64,000 nucleotides of DNA from positions 1,426,001 to 1,490,000 of the forward strand of contig NZ_CP011853.1 in NCBI RefSeq assembly GCF_001305675.1, given 5' to 3'. Under the pieces are notes generated by a model. The model was not told the origin of the DNA. It made no database searches and saw nothing but the letters and a program-made list of their open reading frames with translations. Shown piece after piece: positions 1 through 8,573 of the stretch. The DNA is from Gordonia phthalatica (lineage in GTDB: Bacteria; Actinomycetota; Actinomycetes; Mycobacteriales; Mycobacteriaceae). A program made the position numbers and the translations under genes. Each line of letters starts with the position of its first letter. Position 1 is the stretch's first letter.

Positions 1-1
1 C

Positions 2-250
2 TTCGTCGCGATGGAGGCGTCGAAGGCAGGCAAGCCGCCGACGCTCGCACAGGCGTCGGCGATGAAGCTGTACTCCTCGCGGGCGGCCACCGAGGTCGCG
101 ATGGAGGCCGTCCAACTGTTCGGCGGCAACGGGTACATGGCCGAATACCGCGTGGAACAGCTTGCGCGCGACGCCAAGTCGCTGATGATCTACGCCGGCT
201 CCAACGAGATCCAGGTGACCCACGTCGCCAAGGGGCTGCTGGCGCAGTGA
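2..250 (+). CDS. Acyl-CoA dehydrogenase, C-terminal part (gene cut by window edge)
   Basis: The reading frame is open from the window edge and ends at TGA 248-250; about 82 codons are visible. The residues QLFGGNGYMAEY and the closing GSNEIQ belong to the C-terminal helical domain of acyl-CoA dehydrogenases, where the GG-G-Y segment contacts FAD and the substrate pocket. These enzymes catalyse the first, FAD-dependent step of beta-oxidation or amino-acid acyl-CoA breakdown. Substrate chain length cannot be judged from this fragment, and the catalytic glutamate lies outside the window. The similar ending of the full-length fadE25 protein at 45478-46647 supports the family call. Confidence 0.9.
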   Translation, partial: FVAMEASKAGKPPTLAQASAMKLYSSRAATEVAMEAVQLFGGNGYMAEYRVEQLARDAKSLMIYAGSNEIQVTHVAKGLLAQ

Positions 251-268
251 TCGGGTGAAGACCGTACG

Positions 269-311
269 ACGACGGCGCCCTCCGAGACGTGTTCTCGGAG
301 GGCGCCGTCGT
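269..311. terminator. Bidirectional hairpin terminator between convergent genes
   Basis: A perfect 18-bp stem (269-286 with 294-311) encloses a 7-base loop. It lies between the stop of the acyl-CoA dehydrogenase (250) and the stop of the convergent monooxygenase (323). No T-run follows on either side, which is common for actinobacterial terminators. Confidence 0.85.
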
Positions 312-322
312 ACGGGCGATCG

Positions 323-1840
323 TCAGGCGTCGACGGTCTCCGGCGCCTTCTCCGTGGCCTTGCGGTAGTTGAGGAAGCGGTCGTCCACCTCGCCGTTGCG
401 CAGCTGCTTCACGTCGGCGGCGACTGCCATGGTCATGGTCCACGGCTCTGCGACGCCCTGCTTGGGCAGGCGGTCCAGGGCACGCTTGACGTAGCCGGCA
501 CCGAAGTCGAGGAGCGGTCGCGTCTCCATGCCGGGGTCGGGGATCGCCTCGACCGAGGTGAAGCCGCCCTCGTCCATGTGGGTGAGGATGCGGCACAGGT
601 ACTCGCACAGCAGCCCGATCTTCAGGGTCCACGACGAGTTGGTGTAACCGATGGCGAGCGTCCAGTTCGGGACGCCCGACAGCATGGCGCCGCGGTAGGC
701 GATGGTGTCGCGGAGCGCGATCGGCTCGCCGTTGCGGTGCAGCTCCAGGCCGCCGAACATCTGCAGATTCAGGCCCGTCGCGGTGACGACGATGTCGGCC
801 TCGAGGACGGTGCCGTCCTCGAGTTCGATGCCGTTCTCGACGAACGTCTTGATGCGACCGGTCGCGATGGACGCGGTGCCCTTCTTCAGTGCCCGGAACA
901 GGTCGCCGTCCGGCACCACGCAGAGGCGCTGGTCCCAGGGGTCGTAGGGCGGGTTGAAGTGCGTGTCGATGTCGAAGTCGCGGGGGAGGAGCGCCGCATT
1001 GGTGGAGCGGATCACCTTGCGCGCCAGCTTCGGGTGACTCTGGCAGAAGCTGTAGAAGAACTTCTGCTGCCAGATGTTCTTCTGGCGGCTCAGGGCGAAG
1101 CCGCGCTTGTCGCCCAGCACGGTCTTCATGGTGTTGGCGATCGGATCCTTGCGCGGCAGCGGGATCACGTAGGTGGGGGTGCGTTGCAGCATCGTGACGT
1201 GCGCGGCATCGCCCGCCATCGACGGAACCAGGGTCACCGCGGTGGCGCCGGAACCGATGACGACGACCTTCTTGCCCCGGTAGTCGAGGTCCTCCGGCCA
1301 ATGCTGCGGGTGGATGATCTGGCCGGCGAACGAGTCGGTGCCCGGGAACTCGGGGGTGAAGCCCTCGGCGTAGTTGTAGTAGCCGGTGCCGGCGAACACC
1401 CAGCGGGCCTTGACCTCCGAGCTCTCGCCGGTGTCGTAGTGCTGGACGGTCAGCGTCCACAGCTGCTCGTCGTCGGACCAGTCGGCGGATACGACGCGAC
1501 GGTTGAAGGCGATCTTCGACTCCAGATCGTCGTCGGCGACCGCTTCACGGAGGTAGTCGAGGATGCGCGGAGCGTCGGCGATCGCCTGCGGATCGGTCCA
1601 CGGCTTGAACTCGTATCCGAAGGTGTGCAGATCCGAGTCCGAGCGGATGCCGGGGTACTTGAACAGGTCCCAGGTGCCGCCGATGGTGTCGCGGGACTCG
1701 AGGATCGCGAACCGGCGACCGGGATGCTCGACGGTCAGGTAGTGGGCTGCGCCGATGCCGGAGATGCCTGCGCCGAGGATGGCGACGTCGAGGGGCTCGC
1801 CGCTCAGGATCGACGCGGTGGCGGTCGGTTCGGTGGTCAT
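323..1840 (-). CDS. EthA-like FAD/NADPH Baeyer-Villiger monooxygenase
   Basis: A 505-residue flavoprotein close to mycobacterial EthA (about 489 residues). Visible motifs in order: an N-terminal FAD Rossmann loop GAGISG, the segment GGTWDLFKYPGIRSDSD, the Baeyer-Villiger fingerprint FAGQIIHPQHWP, then the NADPH Rossmann loop GSGATA. The family inserts oxygen next to ketones; EthA also activates thioamide prodrugs. The natural substrate here is unknown. The start at 1840 is preferred because family members begin shortly before the GAGISG loop; an in-frame ATG at 1855 is possible and neither has a strong ribosome binding site. The gene is divergent from a PucR-type regulator at 1959, whereas the mycobacterial ethA neighbour is the TetR gene ethR. 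Confidence 0.9.
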   Translation of the reverse strand: MTTEPTATASILSGEPLDVAILGAGISGIGAAHYLTVEHPGRRFAILESRDTIGGTWDLFKYPGIRSDSDLHTFGYEFKPWTDPQAIADAPRILDYLREAVADDDLESKIAFNRRVVSADWSDDEQLWTLTVQHYDTGESSEVKARWVFAGTGYYNYAEGFTPEFPGTDSFAGQIIHPQHWPEDLDYRGKKVVVIGSGATAVTLVPSMAGDAAHVTMLQRTPTYVIPLPRKDPIANTMKTVLGDKRGFALSRQKNIWQQKFFYSFCQSHPKLARKVIRSTNAALLPRDFDIDTHFNPPYDPWDQRLCVVPDGDLFRALKKGTASIATGRIKTFVENGIELEDGTVLEADIVVTATGLNLQMFGGLELHRNGEPIALRDTIAYRGAMLSGVPNWTLAIGYTNSSWTLKIGLLCEYLCRILTHMDEGGFTSVEAIPDPGMETRPLLDFGAGYVKRALDRLPKQGVAEPWTMTMAVAADVKQLRNGEVDDRFLNYRKATEKAPETVDA

Positions 1841-1878
1841 GGAGGTTCCGTTCATCCGAAGGTCTGTGGCTTCTTTAC

Positions 1879-1896
1879 CAATGATCGTTGTCATTG
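1879..1896. promoter_or_regulatory. Inverted repeat in divergent promoter (candidate operator)
   Basis: CAATGA (1879-1884), a 6-base spacer and TCATTG (1891-1896) form a perfect inverted repeat in the 118-base gap between the monooxygenase and the PucR-type gene. The 6-6-6 layout resembles sites for dimeric helix-turn-helix repressors. Which protein binds is not known. Confidence 0.45.
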
Positions 1897-1958
1897 TGGG
1901 TGAAATGCAAGTGTAAAACGAACCGAGATGGCGGATCGCGAAGTGCATAATCGACCAC

Positions 1959-3176
1959 ATGGCTGCTGATCTCTCTCCATTGCGCGTGCCGAGCGACGCC
2001 GTCGCGGCCCTGATCAGGTCCGGTGTCGAGGCCGTCCTCAACGCTCCGCCCGAGTGGCTTTCGGAGATGAACGACGCCGCCATGCACCCGGCCGGCATGG
2101 AGGGGATCGTCGTCGATTCCGACCTGCGTGCGGTCGGCCTCCGCATCAACGAGGGCAACCTCCGGCACTGGGCCGAGAGCAATCTGGCCGATCCCGGTGC
2201 TCGAGTCAGCGTGAACAACACCGACGAGACCGCGGCGTTCATCCGAGACCTGGTCCGCCGCGGCTTCGACTCTGGTGCACTCGACTCGTTCCGATCCGCA
2301 CAGAACGCGGCGTGGCAGATCTGGATGCAGATCTGCTTCGCCTCGACCGACGATCCGGTGCTCCTGCGGGAACTGCTGGAGGTCACGTCGACGTCCATCG
2401 CGACGTTCATCGATGACACGGTCCGGGAGTTGACGAGGCAGATCGACGTCGCCCGCGCCGAGCTCGCGGGAGACACTCACGCGCAGCGGCGTGCGGCGGT
2501 CGCTCTGCTCCTGGAGGGAGCGCCGATTCCACCGGCGCGGGCTGAGATGCAGCTGCGCTATTCGATCGAGGGGCCGCAGACGGCGTTGATCGTCTCGGCG
2601 GAGGGCGGTCCGGCGGCCGACGATCTGGAAGAGGTCTGCGAGTCGATCATGGCCGACTCGCGCGCGGCGCGTCGCCTCACTGTCGTCGCGGGCACCGCGG
2701 AGCTGTGGGTGTGGTTGCCGGTGGAGGAGATCGTGGTGGAACCGACGCTCGACGCTCATCCGCACGTCCGCGTGGCGGTCGGTGCGCCGGGACGGGATCG
2801 GGAGGGCTTCCGGCGCAGTCACTTCGAGGCGCTCGAGGCCCGGCAGCTGGTGACCCGGCTCGGGTCCACCGCGCGGTTCGCCCGGTACGACGATCTGTCG
2901 CTGGTCTCGGCGATGACCGAGGATCTGGCCCGGCTCGACGAGTTCGTCACGCATGTGCTCGGCGACCTCGCGACGGCCGACCCGACCCTTCACGAGTCGA
3001 TGCGGGTGTGGTTCGCGAACGGTTGCAACGCGAGTGCGGCGGCCGCGCAGCTCTACACGCACCGCAACACGGTGGTCCGCCACATCGCGCGGGCCGAAGA
3101 ACTGCTGCCGCGACCGCTGCAGGCGAATGCCGTGGCGGTCGCGGCAGCATTGGAAGTGCTCCGCTGGCGGGATTGA
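1959..3176 (+). CDS. PucR/CdaR-family transcriptional regulator
   Basis: A 405-residue protein with the C-terminal PucR helix-turn-helix: a run near residues 345-400 contains ESMRVWFANGCNASAAA, then YTHRNTVVRHIARAEELL. This is the usual pattern of a sparing N-terminal alanine-rich helix followed by an HRNT recognition helix. The N-terminal 300 residues resemble the sensory region of this family, with no recognised catalytic motif. It is divergent from the EthA-like monooxygenase and probably controls it; effector unknown. No ribosome binding site is visible, but CATAAT at 1946-1951 lies 7 bases before the ATG and could be the -10 box of a leaderless mRNA. Confidence 0.85.
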   Translation: MAADLSPLRVPSDAVAALIRSGVEAVLNAPPEWLSEMNDAAMHPAGMEGIVVDSDLRAVGLRINEGNLRHWAESNLADPGARVSVNNTDETAAFIRDLVRRGFDSGALDSFRSAQNAAWQIWMQICFASTDDPVLLRELLEVTSTSIATFIDDTVRELTRQIDVARAELAGDTHAQRRAAVALLLEGAPIPPARAEMQLRYSIEGPQTALIVSAEGGPAADDLEEVCESIMADSRAARRLTVVAGTAELWVWLPVEEIVVEPTLDAHPHVRVAVGAPGRDREGFRRSHFEALEARQLVTRLGSTARFARYDDLSLVSAMTEDLARLDEFVTHVLGDLATADPTLHESMRVWFANGCNASAAAAQLYTHRNTVVRHIARAEELLPRPLQANAVAVAAALEVLRWRD

Positions 3177-3188
3177 CCGGCCTGGGGA

Positions 3189-4736
3189 TCAGGCGTCGGC
3201 CAGGACCTCCGGCGTCGGCTCCACGTACGGCGCCTTGGATCGGCTCAGCTCGACGGCGCGGGTGAACTCGTCGTCGATCTGTTCGTCCCGCTGGTAGGTC
3301 AGCATGCTGACCACCACGATGACGAGCATGCTCGAGAAGAAGCCGGGGACGATCTCGTACATCTCGTCGCTCAGCCACGACTGACCCCACGCGTAGGCGA
3401 CGACGGCGCCGACGACGATGCCGGACAGGACGCCCGCGGTGCTGACTCGGCGCCAGTACAGGCAGAGGATGATCGCCGGGCCGAAGGCCGAACCGAAGCC
3501 GGCCCAGGCGAAGGCGACGAGGTCCAGGATACTGTTGGACGGGGAGATCGCGAGGATCGCGGCGATGACCGCGATCGCGAGGACGCCCAGGCGACCGAGG
3601 ATCACGTAGGTCTTGTCGGACAGCGACGGGCGGCCGGTCTTCTCGGCGACCAGCTTGTACAGGTCCTCGATCAGCGCGGAGGAGCAGACGACGAGCTGCG
3701 AGGAGATCGTGGACATGATGGCGGCGAGGACGGCGGCCAACACGAGGCCCGCGATGAACGGGTGGAACAGCAACTGCGAGAGGACCAGGAAGATGGTCTC
3801 GCTGTCCTTCGGGGCGTCCGCGGCGTTCTTCGCGAAGTAGGCGATGCCGACCAGCGCGGTGCCAACGGCGCCGAGCGCGCACAGGAACATCCAGCCGATG
3901 CCGATCCGGCGGGCGACACCGGCCTCGGACGGGGTGCGGAGCGCCATGAACCGGACGATGATGTGCGGCTGGCCGAAGTACCCCAGGCCCCAGGCCGCGG
4001 CGGAGATGATGCTGATGACGGTGCTGCCGGTGATGAAGCTCAGATCGTCGGGATTCACCGACCGGACGCCGTCGATGGTGGCGCCGACGCCGCCGAGATC
4101 GATGATGCCGATGATCGGCACCGCCAGCAGTGCGACGACCACCAGCAGTCCCTGTGCGACGTCGGTGAGCGAGGCGCCGAGGAAGCCGCCGAAGAGCGTG
4201 TAGATCATCGTGATGACCGAGACGATCAGCATGCCGGTGGTGTAGTTGACGCCGAACGAGCTGTCGAAGAACTTGCCGGACGCCACCATGCCGCTGGAGA
4301 CGTAGAAGGTGAAGAAGACGAGGATGATGACGCCGCACACGATGCGGAGGGTCCGGGAGCGGTCGTGCAGCCGCGACTCCAGGAAGCTCGGGATGGTGAT
4401 CGAGTCACCGGCGATCTCGGTGTAGGCGCGCAGCCGCGGGGCGACCAGCTTCCAGTTGCTCCACGCGCCGATCAGCAGGCCGATCATGATCCACGACGCC
4501 GACAGGCCCGACACGTACATCGCGCCGGGGAGGCCCATCAGCAGCCAGCCCGACATGTCGGAGGCGCCGGCGCTGAGCGCGGCGATCCAGGGTTTCAGGC
4601 CGCGGCCGGCGAGCATGTAGCCGTCCAGGTCGTTGCGGGTGCGACGGTAGGCGTACCAGCCGATGCCGAGCATCGCGGCGAAGTACAGCCCGACAGCGAC
4701 CAGTGCGATGACTTTGTCGTCTCCGGCGACGGTCAT
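3189..4736 (-). CDS. putP: Sodium/proline symporter PutP
   Basis: A 515-residue sodium:solute symporter. The N-terminus (GYMLAGRGLKPWIAALSAGA, then SDMSGWLLMGLPGAMYVSG) is the conserved Na+/proline site region of PutP, and about 12-13 membrane segments can be counted. It imports proline with sodium. The start at 4736 is fixed by GAGGAG upstream. It lies downstream of putA on the same strand, 197 bases away. A strong hairpin at 4871-4903 separates the two, so putP may have its own promoter in 4737-4870. The 3' end faces the PucR-type gene with a 12-base gap. Confidence 0.95.
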   Translation of the reverse strand: MTVAGDDKVIALVAVGLYFAAMLGIGWYAYRRTRNDLDGYMLAGRGLKPWIAALSAGASDMSGWLLMGLPGAMYVSGLSASWIMIGLLIGAWSNWKLVAPRLRAYTEIAGDSITIPSFLESRLHDRSRTLRIVCGVIILVFFTFYVSSGMVASGKFFDSSFGVNYTTGMLIVSVITMIYTLFGGFLGASLTDVAQGLLVVVALLAVPIIGIIDLGGVGATIDGVRSVNPDDLSFITGSTVISIISAAAWGLGYFGQPHIIVRFMALRTPSEAGVARRIGIGWMFLCALGAVGTALVGIAYFAKNAADAPKDSETIFLVLSQLLFHPFIAGLVLAAVLAAIMSTISSQLVVCSSALIEDLYKLVAEKTGRPSLSDKTYVILGRLGVLAIAVIAAILAISPSNSILDLVAFAWAGFGSAFGPAIILCLYWRRVSTAGVLSGIVVGAVVAYAWGQSWLSDEMYEIVPGFFSSMLVIVVVSMLTYQRDEQIDDEFTRAVELSRSKAPYVEPTPEVLADA

Positions 4737-4870
4737 GTATTCATCTCCTCGGGGTGGTGCCGACCGGACGGTCGGGACTCGAGTGGAAGAGCAGTGCGCA
4801 ACATCTGCGATTCAATGTGACACAGCTCTCCGGCTGGAGATGATTCTTCCCGATCATCAAGAACAGACGC

Positions 4871-4903
4871 ATGTGGGGGCGCACAAGATGTGCGCCCCCA
4901 CAT
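4871..4903 (-). terminator. Hairpin after putA
   Basis: A perfect 15-bp stem (4871-4885 with 4889-4903) with a 3-base loop starts 31 bases past the putA stop on the minus strand. It is very GC-rich, without a clear T-run. It should stop or attenuate transcription from putA into putP. Confidence 0.85.
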
Positions 4904-4933
4904 TGGACGAATCGACGAAGTGTTCGCCGAGAG

Positions 4934-7900
4934 TTACTTCGCGGTCAATTCTGCGGCCAGCTCGACGAAGGCGCGATCGGCGTTTCCGAAGCGGTGCAAC
5001 GTCATCGAGACCGCCTGCTCGTGGAGCCAGTAGCGCAGTTCCACGCGACCCGATGCGGTGACGGCGTCGTCGAGCAGGGCGACCTCGGGACGACCGGCCA
5101 GCAGGCCGCGCAGACCGGCCCCGGCGGGCGCCGCGAGCCGAACCCTGGCGAGGCCGCGGGCGGTCACCGAGGCGACGAACGACTCATCATCGGTCGGGGC
5201 GTCGACACGAGCACCCAGCCGCCGCGCCGCGTCGACCACCGCGGTCAGGTCGGCGTCGAGGCCGAGTTCGGGTGCCACGGTGAGCGGCGCCCCGGCGCGA
5301 CGGGCGGCTGCGATCAGCCGCGCGACCCGGGCCGGCGTCGCGTCGGCGGTGACGCGCAGGGCGACGGCGACGGGACGGTAGCGGAAGATGTTCGCCTCGG
5401 AGGCCAACCCGGTCTCGTCGCGGGCGACGCCGAACTCGATGCCCCAGGCGCGGTCGTCGTCGGCGAGTGCCGAGCGCAGCCAGGCCGCGTCGGTGTCGTC
5501 GAGGAGCGTGGTGACCGTCTCCGCGAAGGAGCGCAGGGACGGCGTTTGCGGAGCGGCGACCGGTGCGGCCGCGTCGACCTGCCCGGCACGGTCGGCCCAC
5601 GAGCCGAACAGCATCAGGTAGTTGGGGCCGCCGGCCTTGGAGCCCAGGCCCACCGACGACTTCTTCCATCCGCCGAAGGGCTGACGGCGGACGATGGCCC
5701 CGGTGATCCCGCGGTTCACGTACACGTTGCCCGCCTGGACGCGGTCGAGCCACGAGCGCACCTCGCGCGGCTCCAACGAGTGCAGACCCGCGGTGAGACC
5801 GAAGTCGGTGGCGTTCTGCAGCTCGATCGCCTCGTTGAGGTTCTCGGCGCGCATCAGGCCGAGGACGGGGCCGAAGCACTCGGTGAGGTGGAAGAACGTG
5901 CCGGGGGCCACGCCGTCCTTGATGCCGGGCGACCACAGGCGGCCGGTGTCGTCGAGCTTGCGCGGCTTCAGCAGCCAGCTCTCGCCGGGCTCGAGCGTGG
6001 TGAGGGCGCGCAGCAGCTTGTCGCTCGGGTCCTCGGTCAGCGGGCCGACGGTCGCCGACAGGTTCGACGGCCAGTCGACGACCATCGACGCCGCGGCGTC
6101 CACCAGCTGACGGCGGAACCGCTTCGAGTCGTACGTGCTGCCGACCAGGATGCCGAGCGACGCCGCCGAGCACTTCTGACCGGCGTGGCCGAAGGCGCTG
6201 TGTGCCAGGTCGGCGATCGCGAGGTCGCGGTCGGCGGACGGCGTCACGATCAGCGAGTTCTTTCCCGACGTCTCCGCATTGATCCGCAGTTCCTCCCGCC
6301 AGGAGGTGAACAGTGCGGCGGTCTCCGAGGCGCCGGTCAGGATGATGCGGTCGACGTCGGGGTGGCTGATCAGTGCGCGACCGGCCGGGCCCTCGTCGGG
6401 GAAGACGCCCTGGCACACGTCGCGCGGGACACCGGCCTCCCACAGGGCTTCGAGGACGGCCATCGAGCAGTGCGGTGTCGGCTTGGACGGCTTGTGGATG
6501 ACGGCGGCGCCCGCGGCCAACGCCGCGAACGTGCCGCCGGCCGGGATGGCGATCGGGAAGTTCCACGGCGGGGTCACGACCACCACGCGGTCGGGGGTGA
6601 ACGCGGCGGCGGTGCTGTCGAGCTCCAGCGCGCGGTGCGCGTAGTAGCGGGCGAAGTCGATGGCCTCGGAGACCTCGGGGTCGGTCTGTGCGACGGCCTT
6701 GCCCGCCTCGGCGGCGGCCAGCGAGACCAGGTGGCCGCGGCGCCGCGCGAGGATGTCGGCGGTGCGGTACAGGATCGCGGCGCGCTCGGCCGCCGGTCGT
6801 GCGCTCCACTCGGCCGCCGCGGAACGGGCGCGCGCCACCAGGGCGTCCACCTCGTCCTCGGCGACCACCGGCGGCACCGCCTGGGCGGCCAGCCACTGCG
6901 GGGTGGCGGTCGCGATCGCGGCGCGTGCCCACGCCTGGTTGGCGGGGAGTGCGGCATTGGTGTCGGGTTCGTTCGCGAACGCGGGGATCGGCAGCGACTC
7001 GTCGACGGCGAGTTCCACGGCCTGCTCGGCCGCCCGGTCCTGCGCGTGGTTGGGGCGCGGGGCGTCGTACCCGTGCGCCGACAGCTGTCGTGCCAGCTCG
7101 GCGACGGCGTCGTTGAAGCGACCGGCTTCGCGGCGATACATCTCGCTGCCGGGCGCCAGCCCGAAGATGCCGGACATGAAGTTCTCCGACGCGGCGTTCT
7201 CCTCGAGACGACGGACCAGGTAGGAGATCGCGACGTCGAACTCCTTCGGCTTCACCGTCGGCACGTAGAGCAGCAGGCGGCCGACGTCCTTGCTCAGCAC
7301 CTCGGCCTGCTCGGTGGCCATGCCCTGCAGCATCTCGAACTCGACGCGGTCGGAGACGCCGCGGCTGTCGGCCAGCAGGTGCGCGAACGCGATGTCGAAC
7401 AGGTTGTGGCCTGCGACGCCGACGCGCAGACCGCTCATGTTCTCGCGATGCAGCAGCCAGTGCAGGACCAGCTTGTAGTTGGCGTCGGTGGCGCTCTTCG
7501 ACGGGCAGGTGACCTTCGGCCAGCCCGCGACCTCGGCGTGCACGGTCTCCATGGCCAGGTTGGCGCCCTTCACGAGGCGCACCTTGATGCCCGCGCCGCC
7601 GTCGGCCACGCGACGTGCGGCGAACTCGGCCAGGCGCTGCATGGCGCCGAGGGCGTCGGGGAGGTAGGCCTGCAGCACGATGCCCGCCTCGAAGTCCTTC
7701 AGTTCGGGGAGGCTGAGGAGTCGCGTGAAGACCTCGATGGTCAGCTCCAGATCGCGGTACTCCTCCATGTCGAGGTTGATGAACTTGGTGCCCGCCGGGG
7801 CCTGCGCGGCCTCGAGATACATCGGGGTCAGCCGGCCCAGGATGTACTCGACGGTCTCGTCGAACGCCCACATCGAGATCTGCGATGCGACGGACGAGAC

Positions 7901-8467
7901 CTTGATCGACACGTAGTCGACGTCGTCGCGACGCAGCAGCGCCTGGGCGTCGGCCAGGTGGTTGTCGGCCTCGGCGTCGCCGAGCACGGCCTCGCCCAGC
8001 GGATTGATGTTCAGGCGGTGTCCACCCTCGCGGAGCTTGGCGACGGCCTTCGAGAACTGGCGGTCGCGGGCGTCCACGATCATGTGGCCGACCATGGCCC
8101 GCATCCGAGCGCGGGCGGTCGGGATCACGATGTTCGGGAACTTCTTCGCCAGGGCTCCGCCGGCGCCGATCTGCAGGCGGTCGAGCCTGCCGAGCGTGTC
8201 GGGGGTGTCCGCGGCGATCTCGGCGAGCGCCTCGGCGGCGGCGTCGGTGTCCTCGGTTCCGATGACCCGGTCGACGAAGCCGACGGTGAAGTCGAGGCCG
8301 CGGGGGTCGGAGAGGACGGCGGCGAGCCGTCGCGCGGAGGCGTGCGGCTGGGTCTTCGCGGCCTCGGCTTCCCGGAGCCAGCGGGTCACCAGTGTCTCCG
8401 AGGCCTTGGCCAGCTGGTCCAGTTCAGCGGTGGCGGCGGCGGGGTCGATGGCGTGCGCAGTGGTCAT
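4934..8467 (-). CDS. putA: Bifunctional proline dehydrogenase / L-glutamate-gamma-semialdehyde dehydrogenase
   Basis: A 1177-residue fusion enzyme that oxidises proline to glutamate in two steps. The FAD-dependent proline dehydrogenase barrel covers about residues 90-430. The NAD-dependent aldehyde dehydrogenase covers about 500-970, with the catalytic cysteine 766 in GHAGQKCSAAS. The last 200 residues form a further domain like that of long PutA proteins. There is no N-terminal ribbon-helix-helix DNA-binding domain, so it is not self-repressing like the E. coli enzyme; the divergent PucR-type gene is the likely regulator. Mycobacterium tuberculosis has the two activities on separate proteins. 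The ATG at 8467 was chosen as the first start that keeps the family N-terminus; the open frame upstream to 9058 lies opposite the regulator gene and is not coding. Confidence 0.96.
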   Translation of the reverse strand: MTTAHAIDPAAATAELDQLAKASETLVTRWLREAEAAKTQPHASARRLAAVLSDPRGLDFTVGFVDRVIGTEDTDAAAEALAEIAADTPDTLGRLDRLQIGAGGALAKKFPNIVIPTARARMRAMVGHMIVDARDRQFSKAVAKLREGGHRLNINPLGEAVLGDAEADNHLADAQALLRRDDVDYVSIKVSSVASQISMWAFDETVEYILGRLTPMYLEAAQAPAGTKFINLDMEEYRDLELTIEVFTRLLSLPELKDFEAGIVLQAYLPDALGAMQRLAEFAARRVADGGAGIKVRLVKGANLAMETVHAEVAGWPKVTCPSKSATDANYKLVLHWLLHRENMSGLRVGVAGHNLFDIAFAHLLADSRGVSDRVEFEMLQGMATEQAEVLSKDVGRLLLYVPTVKPKEFDVAISYLVRRLEENAASENFMSGIFGLAPGSEMYRREAGRFNDAVAELARQLSAHGYDAPRPNHAQDRAAEQAVELAVDESLPIPAFANEPDTNAALPANQAWARAAIATATPQWLAAQAVPPVVAEDEVDALVARARSAAAEWSARPAAERAAILYRTADILARRRGHLVSLAAAEAGKAVAQTDPEVSEAIDFARYYAHRALELDSTAAAFTPDRVVVVTPPWNFPIAIPAGGTFAALAAGAAVIHKPSKPTPHCSMAVLEALWEAGVPRDVCQGVFPDEGPAGRALISHPDVDRIILTGASETAALFTSWREELRINAETSGKNSLIVTPSADRDLAIADLAHSAFGHAGQKCSAASLGILVGSTYDSKRFRRQLVDAAASMVVDWPSNLSATVGPLTEDPSDKLLRALTTLEPGESWLLKPRKLDDTGRLWSPGIKDGVAPGTFFHLTECFGPVLGLMRAENLNEAIELQNATDFGLTAGLHSLEPREVRSWLDRVQAGNVYVNRGITGAIVRRQPFGGWKKSSVGLGSKAGGPNYLMLFGSWADRAGQVDAAAPVAAPQTPSLRSFAETVTTLLDDTDAAWLRSALADDDRAWGIEFGVARDETGLASEANIFRYRPVAVALRVTADATPARVARLIAAARRAGAPLTVAPELGLDADLTAVVDAARRLGARVDAPTDDESFVASVTARGLARVRLAAPAGAGLRGLLAGRPEVALLDDAVTASGRVELRYWLHEQAVSMTLHRFGNADRAFVELAAELTAK

Positions 8468-8494
8468 GCTGTCAGTACACGTCGTCCAGGCCCC

Positions 8495-8518
8495 TCGTGT
8501 CGTTGTCGGAATACACGA
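8495..8518. promoter_or_regulatory. Inverted repeat between putA and its regulator
   Basis: TCGTGT (8495-8500) and ACACGA (8513-8518), separated by 12 bases, form a perfect inverted repeat in the 106-base gap between putA and the PucR-type gene. It is a candidate site for that regulator; this is inference from position and symmetry. Confidence 0.4.
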
Positions 8519-8573
8519 ACCGAACGGCCATTCCTTGTACAGATGTCCAGTAGGGGTGGCAGACTCGGCAGGC

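Noticed and set aside
1841..2476. Upstream extension of the monooxygenase frame
   Set aside because: It overlaps the PucR-type gene on the other strand, and the extra residues have no family similarity.
4816..4824. TGTGACACA as a CRP-type site before putP
   Set aside because: It is only a 9-base palindrome with the wrong spacing for a CRP site.
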